64,000 bases of DNA, from the NCBI GenBank assembly GCA_050303615.1, contig JBNLCC010000077.1:1-64000 (forward strand). Direction: 5' to 3'. Made by a program: the position numbers and the translations under genes. Under the pieces are notes generated by a model. It had not been told where the DNA came from. It worked only from the letters and a program-made list of their open reading frames with translations, and ran no database searches. Shown one piece after another: positions 54,566-63,849 of this stretch; within the stretch, counting starts at the first letter, position 1; each line of letters starts with the position of its first letter. Source of the stretch: CAZDXJ01 sp050303615 (GTDB lineage Bacteria > Pseudomonadota > Gammaproteobacteria > Methylococcales > Methylomonadaceae).

Positions 54566-56638
54566 TCAATCGTTCACGAATAATGCATCGACAAATTGTT
54601 GCGCATGAAAATCCTGCAAATCGTCAATCCCTTCCCCTATTCCGATATAACGGATCGGTACGCCAAACTGTCTGGCTAACGCAAATATAACACCGCCTTT
54701 TGCGGTACCGTCAAGCTTAGTCAGCGCGATTCCCGTTAACTGCACTGTATCATTAAACTGTTTTGCCTGCGACAGGGCATTTTGACCTGTCCCGGAATCC
54801 AGAACCAACAGGACTTCATGCGGTGCGCTGGAATCCAACTTGCCGATTATCCGTTTGACTTTTTTCAGCTCATCCATCAGGTTGGATTTGGTATGCAGTC
54901 TGCCGGCGGTATCGGCAATCAACACATCAATGCCCTTCGCTTTCGCAGACTGCACGCCGTCGTAAATCACAGAAGCGGAATCGGCACCGGTGTGTTGCGC
55001 CACCACATGGATATGGTTGCGTTCCCCCCAGGTTTGCAACTGTTCGACCGCCGCAGCCCTGAACGTGTCTCCCGCAGCCAGCATAACGCTATGTCCCTGG
55101 GCTTGCAGGCGTTTAGCCATTTTCCCTATAGTGGTGGTTTTGCCGGCGCCATTGACGCCTACGACAAGTATCACAAAAGGAGCGTCACTATTCGGTATCT
55201 CCAGTTTTTCCTCGCAAGGCTGCAACAGGTCGAGCAGATATTTCTTCAACGCATCGGATAATGCTTGCGGATCATTAAGCTGGTGCCGTTCAACGTTCTC
55301 GGTCAGATGGTTGATGATGTCATTGGTCGCCTCTATTCCGACATCAGCCATAATCAGGCTTGCCTCAATTTCCTCCAGAAGCTGTTCATCAATTTTCCTT
55401 TTTCCTAATGCGACGCCGGATAGCACATTGCTCAAACCGGAACGGGTTTTTTTGAGTTGACTTTTTAACCGTAAAAATAGCGTTTCAGGCGATTTTTCAA
55501 TGAAAATCTCTTCTGCAACAGCGCCGCCGGGAATCCCTTGCAGGCTGATTTGATCTATCGGCTCTAAAACCAGGCCTTCCCTGCCGGACGGCATTTCCGG
55601 TTGTAATTGTTGCGCTTCGTGTGCCTCACCGGCAACTTCCGCGACCGGCTGTTTTTCTAAAACCTGATAACGGGAGTAAAACCCGATATAAACAAGCGGC
55701 AACACTAATAACGCGGAAAATCCGCTATGCGCAACGGCACCCCACAGCGGTAAACCTAAACGAACAATGGCTAAACCCGATATAATTTGCAGCAATAAAA
55801 AAACACATAACAATATCCCTCCCTTTCTAACCGGGAGCGGTCTGTTTGCGCCAATCGCCCGCACACAAACCAAGCCCAAAACCAGCAATGTCACTAATGC
55901 GCCAATCCAATGCAACCAATATGCGGCGATTCTTCCTCCGGCGGCAAGTATGCCGGTGTCGCCGGACCATAAACCGTGCAATACATTTAAAGCAGCCGGA
56001 TAATCAGCCTGCGGCCACCATTGCCCGTTACATTGGGGGAAATCAATACAGGCCAATGCCGCATAGTTTGTACTGACCCAACCGCCCAGAAAAATCTGTG
56101 CCAGCAGCACCAGCGTGGCAAAAGATGTCAAGAAAGCGGGACCGGCACGTGTCTGCCTGACGGTTATTCCCGGTTTAACCCGCAGATACGTCCAAAATAG
56201 CAGCCTGAAGGTGATAATACCCAACAGCAAATGGGCGGTCACAATAATCGGCATGTTCTGCATCGTCACCGACCACATGCCCAAAACCGCCTGTAGCGCC
56301 ACCAAAACCAATAACGCCAGTGAGGTGCCGACTGCCGCGCCACGGCAGTGTTTTTCCCGCCAGGAAATCAAAGCCAGTATAAGCACACAGAAACCTAACG
56401 CAGCCGCTACATAACGATGCGTCATTTCCTTCCAGGCTTTTAACATATCCAGCGGTTTGTCGGGAAAAGCCTGCTTTGCCTGTTGCTCGAATTGATCGCT
56501 ATCGTTCAATAACGCCTGACCGTAGCAGCCGGGCCAATCCGGACAACCTAACCCGGCATCCGTTAAACGCACATAGGAACCTAAGACAATGGTGCAGAAC
56601 GCCAAAATGAGCGCTATAAAAGTTATTTTTCTAAACAT
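54566..56638 (-). CDS. Fused haem A synthase (CtaA/COX15) and SRP receptor FtsY
   Basis: One uninterrupted 690-aa frame contains two complete proteins. Residues 1 to about 320 are CtaA/COX15 with eight membrane helices: Cys pairs C32/C38 (GLGCPDWPGCYGQ) and C197/C203 (ACIDFPQCNGQWWP), and haem-ligand histidines H74, H136, H243 and H304. A 60-residue acidic linker follows. Residues about 385-690 are the FtsY NG domain: G1 GVNGAGKTTT at 494-503, DTFRAAAVEQL, DTAGR, TKLDGTAKGG and IGEGIDDLQDF. CtaA converts haem O to haem A, and FtsY receives SRP-nascent chains. Here the CtaA helices replace the usual FtsY membrane anchor. An in-frame ATG at 55594 (M349) could give free FtsY. Separate ctaB is not in the window. 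Confidence 0.93.
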   Translation of the reverse strand: MFRKITFIALILAFCTIVLGSYVRLTDAGLGCPDWPGCYGQALLNDSDQFEQQAKQAFPDKPLDMLKAWKEMTHRYVAAALGFCVLILALISWREKHCRGAAVGTSLALLVLVALQAVLGMWSVTMQNMPIIVTAHLLLGIITFRLLFWTYLRVKPGITVRQTRAGPAFLTSFATLVLLAQIFLGGWVSTNYAALACIDFPQCNGQWWPQADYPAALNVLHGLWSGDTGILAAGGRIAAYWLHWIGALVTLLVLGLVCVRAIGANRPLPVRKGGILLCVFLLLQIISGLAIVRLGLPLWGAVAHSGFSALLVLPLVYIGFYSRYQVLEKQPVAEVAGEAHEAQQLQPEMPSGREGLVLEPIDQISLQGIPGGAVAEEIFIEKSPETLFLRLKSQLKKTRSGLSNVLSGVALGKRKIDEQLLEEIEASLIMADVGIEATNDIINHLTENVERHQLNDPQALSDALKKYLLDLLQPCEEKLEIPNSDAPFVILVVGVNGAGKTTTIGKMAKRLQAQGHSVMLAAGDTFRAAAVEQLQTWGERNHIHVVAQHTGADSASVIYDGVQSAKAKGIDVLIADTAGRLHTKSNLMDELKKVKRIIGKLDSSAPHEVLLVLDSGTGQNALSQAKQFNDTVQLTGIALTKLDGTAKGGVIFALARQFGVPIRYIGIGEGIDDLQDFHAQQFVDALFVND

Positions 56639-56647
56639 AAGGGCCCA

Positions 56648-57244
56648 CTAACCAATTTGCGATATGCGCAGTAATTTACTCAGATCCGCTTTGACATCAT
56701 AAGGATCGAATCCGGGATCATAATACATCATTAAATTTCCCAACGGATCCATTAGAAACATCATCCCTTCCGGGATTTCGCCCCCTGTTATTTTTCTGAG
56801 CTTAGCCAGCAGCGTCGCATTTGCCCTGGCACGAAGCAGGCGATCATCATCTTGCCATATATCGACAAGCGCACCGGCATCGATTTGCCCGGAAATCAGT
56901 ACTACCCTGCGTATGCGGGTTAAATCCTTGTTCATCATCAAACGCAGTTGCTTGGTTTTATGAATGGCTTCACGGCAGAATTCAGCGCACCGGTTACCCT
57001 GTATAACATTGATCATCACCCAATGCCCGTTTAATTGGCTCAAATTATCGATAGAAAATTGATCGAAACCGGTCAATTCACTCCGTTCCGTAGTCACCGG
57101 CGGAATGATTAAATTTCCTTTATTGGTTTTGCCGGATAACCATTGCGGATTGTTTGCAAACATCCACGCTATTATGAAAGGGATTAACGACATGGCGAAA
57201 ACTATCAATACCAGACGTTGATTCCTTTTTTGTTGCTCACTCAT
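56648..57244 (-). CDS. Sco1/SenC-like thioredoxin-fold assembly protein
   Basis: This 198-aa protein has one N-terminal membrane helix (about 12-30) and a periplasmic thioredoxin-like domain with a CxxxC pair (RCAEFC), as in Sco copper chaperones for the CuA site. It lies between SURF1 and the CtaA-FtsY gene, in the oxidase assembly block, with an ATG that overlaps the SURF1 stop. The distal His of Sco is not certain, so a role as a redox partner of CoxB is inferred. Confidence 0.72.
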   Translation of the reverse strand: MSEQQKRNQRLVLIVFAMSLIPFIIAWMFANNPQWLSGKTNKGNLIIPPVTTERSELTGFDQFSIDNLSQLNGHWVMINVIQGNRCAEFCREAIHKTKQLRLMMNKDLTRIRRVVLISGQIDAGALVDIWQDDDRLLRARANATLLAKLRKITGGEIPEGMMFLMDPLGNLMMYYDPGFDPYDVKADLSKLLRISQIG

Positions 57245-57977
57245 CACGAACCTTTTTGCAACTATAATATAAAAATAAAATTATCAATGTTAGTGCCAAG
57301 CCGAACCACTGCATCGCATAAGCGACATGTTTTTCAGGCGGCATCGCCACCACCGTGTGCCAGTCGCGTTTAAACCCGTTAACCTGATCTTCGTCCAATT
57401 GCACTTGAAAATCAAAAAGCGCATATCCCAGTTTCTTTTCCAACACTTTGGTATAAACAAGCTGTAGTCTAGAAGGCCAGCCGTCCGAGGGTTTTTCCGC
57501 TCCGCTAAGTTGCAGTCCGATACCGGGAAAACGGTTAATCCGACCGGAAATGTCCACTTTGTTTGCCTGTAGGCTGATATCCGGAAGCAGTGAGCGGTCC
57601 GGGCCGGCAGGAACCCAACCACGGTTAACCAACACAGCCTTGTTCGACCCCCCAATCAATAAGGGCGTCAACACAAAATAACCGGCTTTGCCGGCAACAA
57701 TCTGATTATCCAGCAGAAACTGGTGAGCCACGTCGTAAACCCCGGAAACGGAGACTTTTCTAAAGCGTAGCGAATCCGGAGATACGGTAATATCGCCGCG
57801 TAATTGCAGTTTCGTATCCTGCTGTCTTTGCGCCAGCTCGGCCAGTATTAATCGCTTTTGTTCGGCGCGCCCCAATTGCCACATACCCAACGCAATCAGT
57901 ATCGGCATTAAAACCAAAAATACCAGCGTCGGCACCACGGGAAATCGAAACACCCTGTTTGCAAAGTTAATTTTCAT
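57237..57977 (-). CDS. SURF1 family oxidase assembly protein
   Basis: The 246-aa protein has N- and C-terminal membrane helices and SURF1 motifs (MWQLGRAEQKRLILAELAQRQ, VLVNRGWVPAGPDRS, the HVAYAMQWFGLAL end). SURF1 helps haem a insertion into subunit I. The ATG at 57977 is preferred to an upstream TTG. Divergent from the DUF2909 gene, with a short spacer. Confidence 0.9.
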   Translation of the reverse strand: MKINFANRVFRFPVVPTLVFLVLMPILIALGMWQLGRAEQKRLILAELAQRQQDTKLQLRGDITVSPDSLRFRKVSVSGVYDVAHQFLLDNQIVAGKAGYFVLTPLLIGGSNKAVLVNRGWVPAGPDRSLLPDISLQANKVDISGRINRFPGIGLQLSGAEKPSDGWPSRLQLVYTKVLEKKLGYALFDFQVQLDEDQVNGFKRDWHTVVAMPPEKHVAYAMQWFGLALTLIILFLYYSCKKVRDE

Positions 57978-58061
57978 CAAATATTAAATTTATGCTATTG
58001 GCATTCGGCTGTGAATCACAGACAATAGAGATTATTTATTCATCCTGCTTAATATATTTCG

Positions 58062-58313
58062 ATGTTTGTCAAAACTATTATTATCCTTGCCTTCATTCTT
58101 ATTCTGTTCAGCCTGGGCACTGCATTATTGCATATGATGAAAAACAAGGAACAACCCGAAAAACTGGCCAAAGCGCTCAGCTACCGAATCGGCCTATCGG
58201 TGATTTTGTTTATTTTTTTAGTCATCGCCATTCTCTCAGGATTGCTAAAACCGCACGGCGTCAGCAGTAACATGCACCAAACTAAAAAGGAAACAATGCC
58301 CCGGCCCAAGTAA
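58062..58313 (+). CDS. DUF2909 twin-transmembrane protein
   Basis: This 83-aa protein has two membrane helices (about 3-24 and 45-64), with LFSLGTALLHMMKNKE and LAKALSYRIGLSVILFIFLVI matching DUF2909. Such genes are usually found beside SURF1 in oxidase clusters of Gammaproteobacteria. Its role is unknown. It is opposite in direction to its neighbours. Confidence 0.82.
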   Translation: MFVKTIIILAFILILFSLGTALLHMMKNKEQPEKLAKALSYRIGLSVILFIFLVIAILSGLLKPHGVSSNMHQTKKETMPRPK

Positions 58314-58454
58314 AGAAACACATAATAAATTTTGCTTGAAGGCTTTTATGTGGCTGTTAACTGTCATTGCGGCAAAATCAGTTCGACTTTAATTGATTAT
58401 TCTAAAATTGAATATTCACACTCAATCACTTATCCGACAATAAACAACGCAAAA

Positions 58455-58486
58455 AAAAAAGCGCTGCCTCTTGACAGCGCTTTTTT
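58455..58486. terminator. Bidirectional Rho-independent terminator
   Basis: Stem GCGCTG (58461-58466) and CAGCGC (58475-58480) with an 8-nt loop lies between a long A-run and a T-run, so it works on both strands. It separates the convergent DUF2909 (+) and coxC (-) genes. Confidence 0.88.
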
Positions 58487-58505
58487 AAATTTAATTTTGA
58501 CGATG

Positions 58506-59372
58506 TTAGATCATATAGACAAAAATAAACAATCCTAACCAAACGACGTCAACAAAATGCCAATACCAGGCAACGCCTTCAAAAGCGAAATGGTTTTCAG
58601 GTGTAAAATGGCCCTTCCAGCTTCTGAATAATATAACGCTCAGCATTATAGCACCGATCGTAACATGCAAACCGTGAAAACCGGTCAGCATGAAAAATGT
58701 GGAACCGTAAATGCCGGAACCCAAAGTCAGCCCCATTTCGGAATAAGCTTCATGATATTCGAAAGCCTGAAAGGCCACAAACAGAAACCCAAGGCCAACA
58801 GTGGCAGCGAGCCCTTTGATCAATTGTTGCCTGTTTTTTTGTAATAGACCCCAGTGCGCCCATGTTACCGTTACACCGCTACTCAACAGTATCAAGGTAT
58901 TCAAAAAAGGCAGCCCCCAGGTACCCATCGGCTCGAATTCGCCACCGACATTGCCCGGACCGTTGGTCGGCCAGATCGCCTGAAACCCTTCCCACAACAT
59001 TTCGCTGGAACGGCCCGGACCATCTCCTTCACCGCCCAGCCAGGGCACCGATAAATTGCGGGTATACCAGAGCGCACCGAAAAATACCGCAAAGAACATG
59101 ATTTCAGAGAAAATAAACCACATCATGCCCATCCGATAGGAAACACCCACCTTTTGGTTATACATCCCGGATTCACTTTCCAGCGACTGCAGGGTAAACC
59201 AGCCGGCCAACATGGCAATAAAAATAAACAGCCCTAAAACCATGAACGTGGAGCCGACCGAATTGCCGTTAAGTAAATTGGCAAAACCGGCAAGCATGGT
59301 CGCCAAGCCGGCAGTAGCCATTATCGGCCAGGTCGCCTTGTGAGGTATGTAATAATTGTCATTCGAAGACAT
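58506..59372 (-). CDS. coxC: Cytochrome c oxidase subunit III
   Basis: The 288-aa subunit has seven hydrophobic segments and the family motifs GMMWFIFSEIMFFAVFFGALWY, FTLQSLESES and FLMLTGFHGLHVTIGA-type FFMLTGFHGLHVTIGA, ending YWHFVDVVWLGLFIFVYM. The ATG at 59372 follows GGGGAAGGAT. It is the last structural gene of the oxidase operon. Confidence 0.96.
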   Translation of the reverse strand: MSSNDNYYIPHKATWPIMATAGLATMLAGFANLLNGNSVGSTFMVLGLFIFIAMLAGWFTLQSLESESGMYNQKVGVSYRMGMMWFIFSEIMFFAVFFGALWYTRNLSVPWLGGEGDGPGRSSEMLWEGFQAIWPTNGPGNVGGEFEPMGTWGLPFLNTLILLSSGVTVTWAHWGLLQKNRQQLIKGLAATVGLGFLFVAFQAFEYHEAYSEMGLTLGSGIYGSTFFMLTGFHGLHVTIGAIMLSVILFRSWKGHFTPENHFAFEGVAWYWHFVDVVWLGLFIFVYMI

Positions 59373-59393
59373 ATCCTTCCCCTATGAGTTTAT

Positions 59394-59936
59394 TTATGTT
59401 TCTGAATTGTTGGTAATATCGAAAAAAGTATACGACAGTGTAATTGTTTTATAGCGCTCCGGTAACTCAGGATTAACTACAAACCGTACCGGCATGATTT
59501 TTTTTTCGCCGGGTCTAAATTTTTGTTCCGAAAAACAAAAACATTCCGTTTTTTTAAAAAATTCCGCTGCAGGCCCCGGCGTGATACTCGGGATTGCCTG
59601 AGCGGTTAATTCCTTGTCCGTTTTATTTTCCGCATAAAAATTTACTGTGTAATACTGCCCTGGGTGTACCCGCATTTTCTTCATTTCGGCGCTGAATTTC
59701 ATCGGCGTCTGTTTATTGAGCGAAGTAATGAACTCGACAGAGATTTCCCTTTCCTTATCGATCTGATAATGCAACTCCGAAGCCGCCACGGTATCGGTTT
59801 TTCCGTTAATCCCGGTCACGTCGCAGAACACATCGTAAAGCGGAACCAGTGCATAGCCGAAACCGAACATGGCTATTGCTACTGCTACCAATTTTATGAC
59901 TAATTTCGAATTGTTATTGCTTCGGGTATCAGTCAT
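59394..59936 (-). CDS. ctaG: CtaG/Cox11 copper-insertion protein
   Basis: The 180-aa protein has one N-terminal membrane helix and a periplasmic copper domain with the CxC motif (KTECFCFSEQ), PLYDVFCDVTG and the PVRFVVNPELP end. CtaG delivers copper to the CuB site of subunit I. Its ATG overlaps the stop of the 33-aa gene (ATGA). Confidence 0.95.
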   Translation of the reverse strand: MTDTRSNNNSKLVIKLVAVAIAMFGFGYALVPLYDVFCDVTGINGKTDTVAASELHYQIDKEREISVEFITSLNKQTPMKFSAEMKKMRVHPGQYYTVNFYAENKTDKELTAQAIPSITPGPAAEFFKKTECFCFSEQKFRPGEKKIMPVRFVVNPELPERYKTITLSYTFFDITNNSET

Positions 59937-60034
59937 TGGTTAACTGCCTTATAGACGGCATACACATAAATTGCAATAACCACTAAGGTCAATATAGCAA
60001 CAGTTAATCGTATATTTCTCTTTCTTCTATCCAT
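59933..60034 (-). CDS. 33-aa cytochrome oxidase-associated small membrane protein
   Basis: A 33-residue frame (MDRRKRNIRLTVAILTL ... YKAVNQ) lies between coxA and ctaG: a basic cytoplasmic end, then a single hydrophobic helix at about 9-27. It overlaps ctaG by 4 bp (ATGA). It is too short for most gene finders, but its position and charge pattern match the small assembly protein often found there in Gamma- and Betaproteobacteria. It may help CtaG or subunit I. Confidence 0.75.
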   Translation of the reverse strand: MDRRKRNIRLTVAILTLVVIAIYVYAVYKAVNQ

Positions 60035-60043
60035 TTTACACTC

Positions 60044-60072
60044 GATGTCCTGCCGTAATCAGACAGGACATC
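60044..60072. other. Hairpin between coxA and the small-protein gene
   Basis: A perfect 9-bp inverted repeat (GATGTCCTG 60044-60052 / CAGGACATC 60064-60072) with an 11-nt loop lies in the coxA-ctaG gap. There is no T-run, so it is more likely an mRNA processing or stability element than a full terminator. Confidence 0.5.
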
Positions 60073-60147
60073 CATTAAGATCTTTCGATACTTCGTAGTT
60101 TGTTTGAGCCTACGCCCGTATTTCATTACTAATCGAAAAACATTCGC

Positions 60148-61755
60148 TTAAAAATGTTCAGTAGGAATCACTTTGGGCGGTGTTTCAAAAGTATGATACG
60201 GCGGAGGGGAAGGTAAAGTCCATTCCAGGCTATGTTTACGCGCATCCTCCCATACTTCATCGGTGACTTTCTCACCAGTACCACCCCTGATTGTTTTAAT
60301 GACGATATATAAAAACAGTAACTGACTAAAACCGAAGATAAAAGCACCGATACTGGAAATCATATTAAATTCGGCAAACTGCATCGCATAATCGGGAATT
60401 CTTCTCGGCATGCCGGCCAGGCCGACAAAATGCTGAGGAAAAAACAAAATGTTCACCGATACCGCCGACAGCCAGAAATGCAACTTGCCCAATCTTTCGT
60501 CGTACATATTGCCTGTCCACTTAGGTAGCCAGAAATAAGCGGCGGCCATCAAGATAAACACCGACCCCGGAACCAGTGTGTAATGGAAATGGGCGACAAT
60601 GAAATAAGTATCATGATACTGGAAATCTGCAGGCGCCACCGCCATCATCAGACCGGTAAAGCCGCCCATGGTAAACAAAATCACAAAGGCAACCGCAAAC
60701 AGCATCGGCGTTTCAAAGGTCATCGACCCTTTCCACATGGTCGCTGTCCAGTTAAATACTTTCACCCCGGTGGGTATCGCAATCAGCATCGTGGCGTACA
60801 TAAAATAAAGCTCACCCGTCACCGGCATGCCCACAGTAAACATGTGATGGGCCCAAACGATAAACGACAGGAATGCGATGGCGCCGGTTGCCATGACCAT
60901 TGAGCTGTAACCGAACAGCGGTTTCCGGGCAAAAACGGGAATGATGGTCGATGCTACGCCGAATGTCGGCAAGATCATCACATAGACTTCGGGATGCCCG
61001 AAAAACCAAAAAATATGTTGATACAGTACCGGGTCGCCGCCGCCGGCGGCATCAAAAAAGCTGGTATCGAAAAAGCGGTCGGTTAACAGCATCGTTACCG
61101 CACCTGCAAAAACCGGCATGATAGCAATCAGCAAAAAGGCGGTAATCAACCAAGTCCAGACGAAAAGCGGCATTTTCATTAGAGTCATGCCGGGAGCGCG
61201 CATATTAAAAATTGTCGCGATAATGTTAATCGCCCCCATGATTGAAGAGACGCCTAACAAATGCACCGAAAAAATCGCGAACGGCAAGGCATTTCCGGTT
61301 TGCAGCACCAACGGCGGATACAGTGTCCAGCCCGCAGCCGGGGCACCGCCTTCCATAAACAAAGTACTTGCCAATAACAGAACCCCGGCAACCAAAAACC
61401 AGAAGCTCATATTATTCAAACGAGGCAAGGCCATATCCGGCGCACCGATCATCATCGGTATCTGCCAGTTGGCCAAACCGACAAACGCCGGCATCACGGC
61501 CCCAAACACCATCACCAGCGCGTGCATGGTAGTCATTGAATTAAAAAACTGTGGCTCGACAAATTGCATGCCGGGCTCAAACAATTCGGCACGAATCACC
61601 AAAGCCATTGCACCGCCGACGTAGAGCATGATCAGCGCAAAAAACAAATACAACGTACCGATATCTTTATGGTTGGTAGTTATAAACCACCTTAAAATAC
61701 CCTTAGCCGGGCCATGATCATGATGTTCATCATGTGCAGCTGTTACCGCAGACAT
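60148..61755 (-). CDS. coxA: Cytochrome c oxidase subunit I
   Basis: The 535-aa subunit has 12 membrane helices, the haem-copper centre HPEVYVMILP, the YHDTYFIVAHFHYTLVPGS block with haem a and a3 ligands, and the K-channel region of the A-type oxidase family. Its ATG is preceded by AAAGAGGT. Part of a coxB-coxA-small ORF-ctaG-coxC operon. Confidence 0.97.
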   Translation of the reverse strand: MSAVTAAHDEHHDHGPAKGILRWFITTNHKDIGTLYLFFALIMLYVGGAMALVIRAELFEPGMQFVEPQFFNSMTTMHALVMVFGAVMPAFVGLANWQIPMMIGAPDMALPRLNNMSFWFLVAGVLLLASTLFMEGGAPAAGWTLYPPLVLQTGNALPFAIFSVHLLGVSSIMGAINIIATIFNMRAPGMTLMKMPLFVWTWLITAFLLIAIMPVFAGAVTMLLTDRFFDTSFFDAAGGGDPVLYQHIFWFFGHPEVYVMILPTFGVASTIIPVFARKPLFGYSSMVMATGAIAFLSFIVWAHHMFTVGMPVTGELYFMYATMLIAIPTGVKVFNWTATMWKGSMTFETPMLFAVAFVILFTMGGFTGLMMAVAPADFQYHDTYFIVAHFHYTLVPGSVFILMAAAYFWLPKWTGNMYDERLGKLHFWLSAVSVNILFFPQHFVGLAGMPRRIPDYAMQFAEFNMISSIGAFIFGFSQLLFLYIVIKTIRGGTGEKVTDEVWEDARKHSLEWTLPSPPPYHTFETPPKVIPTEHF

Positions 61756-61814
61756 AATTGCTACCTCTTTAATTAGTAATGATAAGTTTACAAGGGAAGT
61801 AAAAAGTATTCCGT

Positions 61815-62978
61815 TTACTCCTCATCTTCATCATCTTCGTCCTCCGGCATTTCAGAAAGCAAAGGTTTTACCGACGAAGGTTGTACCGAGTCACCAACTT
61901 CATTACCCAACGCATTACGTGTATAAGTAACGACAGCTGCGAAATCCACAGCGTTCAACATCTGCCCAAATGCAGGCATCATACCTTTGCCGCCCAATAC
62001 CAATTGCACTTCGGCATCCAAATCACCGTTAACCACCGGACTTCCACTGAGCGCCGGAAAAGTTCCGGGCATTCCCGCCCCGTCAGGCATATGACATGAA
62101 GCACAGTTATTCGCATAAACGGTTTGACCTTTGGCTATCAATTCATCCTTAGACCACTCTCTATCTGCCGCACTTGCTTCCGCCGCGGAAGCCGCCAATT
62201 GCTCCGCCACCCAGTTATCGTAATCTGCCTGCTCCATCGCTATCACTACAATCGGCATAAAGCCGTGATCTTTACCGCATAATTCGGCACACTGACCCCG
62301 ATAGGTGCCGGGCTGCTCTACATAGGTCCACGATTCATTGATAAACCCCGGAATCGTATCTTTTTTCCAACCCAACTGCGGCACCCACCAGGAATGAAGA
62401 ACATCTGCCGCCGTAAACAGGAAGCGTATTTTCTTTTTGGTTGGAATAACTAAAGGTTTATCGACATTCAACAGATAATGCGGAACACTGCGAGGATCCA
62501 CTCCGGAACCCACCTGCCTTGCTTTATTGCTTGCTTCGTCCAAACTGCTGAAAAAATGGATGTCGCTATCCAAATATTCGTATTCCCATTTCCATTGCCA
62601 GCCAGTCACCTTGATGGACATATCGGCATCGACAACATCGTCAATTTCCAACATCGCTTTTGTTGCGGGAATCGCCATCGCGATTAAAATAACCGTTGGT
62701 ATAATTGTCCAGATAATTTCCACTTTGGTATTTTCATGGAACTGCGCCGCTTTATGCCCTCTTGATTTACGATGATGGTAAATCGAATAAAACATCACCC
62801 CAAATACAACAATTCCAATCCCTACACATATCCATAAGATCAGCATGTGTAAATCATATACATCATTACTGATCTTGGTGACCCCCTTCATTAGATTCAG
62901 GGCATATTCTGCCTGTACCGTCCCTAACCCGACCATCATCAGGGACAGACATGCGAATATTTGCTTTGCTTTCTTCAC
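61815..62978 (-). CDS. coxB: Cytochrome c oxidase subunit II with fused cytochrome c (caa3 type)
   Basis: The 387-aa subunit has a signal peptide, two membrane helices, a CuA domain (CAELCGKDHGFMP) and a C-terminal cytochrome c domain (CASCHMPDGAGMPGTFPALSG, with axial Met MMPAFG). This is the caa3-type layout. A strikingly acidic tail (about 10 Glu/Asp) ends the protein. The start is GTG with AGGAGG 7 bp upstream. A palindrome GTTTATAAAC lies 22 bp upstream (63000-63009). Confidence 0.95.
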   Translation of the reverse strand: MKKAKQIFACLSLMMVGLGTVQAEYALNLMKGVTKISNDVYDLHMLILWICVGIGIVVFGVMFYSIYHHRKSRGHKAAQFHENTKVEIIWTIIPTVILIAMAIPATKAMLEIDDVVDADMSIKVTGWQWKWEYEYLDSDIHFFSSLDEASNKARQVGSGVDPRSVPHYLLNVDKPLVIPTKKKIRFLFTAADVLHSWWVPQLGWKKDTIPGFINESWTYVEQPGTYRGQCAELCGKDHGFMPIVVIAMEQADYDNWVAEQLAASAAEASAADREWSKDELIAKGQTVYANNCASCHMPDGAGMPGTFPALSGSPVVNGDLDAEVQLVLGGKGMMPAFGQMLNAVDFAAVVTYTRNALGNEVGDSVQPSSVKPLLSEMPEDEDDEDEE

Positions 62979-63359
62979 GGAGCAGCCTCCTATTTAGTAG
63001 TTTATAAACTCTTTAATATGCACACATTATGGCTTTTGGCAAAATCAGTCGATTCTCCTAAAATCTGACTGAATCCTTTTTATCTTTACATTGCCACAAT
63101 CAAACTTGATAAATTTAACCTATGACAGACTTCTATGCAAGTGACTCTTTTAGGCAGATCACTGCCCTGGACATAATTCCATCACTTTCCGCCTTAACAT
63201 TACTCGACTCAATCATTTATAAATCAATAATTTAATAGTTGTTATTTTTATTTAAACCGCCAAGCATTAAATGCTGACTTAGATTGATACACATAAAAAA
63301 GGCTTGTGAGATTTCACTCACAAGCCTTATTGCATTCTAGTAAATAAAGTTGATTTATT
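62979..63359. terminator. Spacer with hemerythrin terminator and cox operon promoter region
   Basis: The terminator is at 63294-63326: stem GGCTTGTGAG (63301-63310) / CTCACAAGCC (63317-63326), a 6-nt loop, and on the minus strand a following T-run. It ends the hemerythrin gene. The remaining AT-rich part should hold the coxB promoter. I see no gene. Confidence 0.7.
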
Positions 63360-63755
63360 TTAACTTAATACAGCACCGTAAGACTTATCAAAATTAGGGA
63401 TATGGTTATCCAGCCAGCCTTTGACCATTTGACCGACCTCTTCAGTTACTTCCGCTTCCCCGGAATGAAATTTTTTCTGCAAATCGGCGCAAACACCTAC
63501 CAATGCTTCATGCTCAGCCTTATGCGCTGTCAATCCGTCAAAACCGGCCGCCGCCATTTCTTTTTCTTCATGCTCAAAATGACCCACTACGTAACCGATT
63601 AAATCATCCAATTGATTACCAATTGCGGAACGATCCGCTCCGCCGGTTGCCAAGTCGTATAGCTTATTCAATTTATCAAATAAAATCCGATGTTCCTCAT
63701 CCGCAAAGCCAACGTTGGTACCAAATTGTTCCGCAGTCCAAGTAATTAATGCCAT
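63360..63755 (-). CDS. Bacteriohemerythrin
   Basis: The 131-aa protein has the di-iron ligand pattern of hemerythrin: EEHRILFDKLN, GHFEHEEKEM, HKAEHEALV and NHIPNFDKSY. The length matches bacteriohemerythrins of methanotrophs, which bind O2 reversibly and supply methane monooxygenase. The ATG follows GGAGGAAAT. It has its own terminator. Confidence 0.94.
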   Translation of the reverse strand: MALITWTAEQFGTNVGFADEEHRILFDKLNKLYDLATGGADRSAIGNQLDDLIGYVVGHFEHEEKEMAAAGFDGLTAHKAEHEALVGVCADLQKKFHSGEAEVTEEVGQMVKGWLDNHIPNFDKSYGAVLS

Positions 63756-63849
63756 ATTTCCTCCGGTTGTAATAAATTTTTTTGTGTTTCACAACATTGC
63801 GTGGGTGATTATCCGGTTTCCGGCCTCTTCGGCTTTGATTCAAATCAAA

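Noticed and set aside
55480..55700. Possible assembly error joining CtaA and FtsY
   Set aside because: The linker reads as a normal acidic FtsY-type sequence with no homopolymer at the join, and the operon order on both sides is coherent. Raw reads would still be the decisive check.
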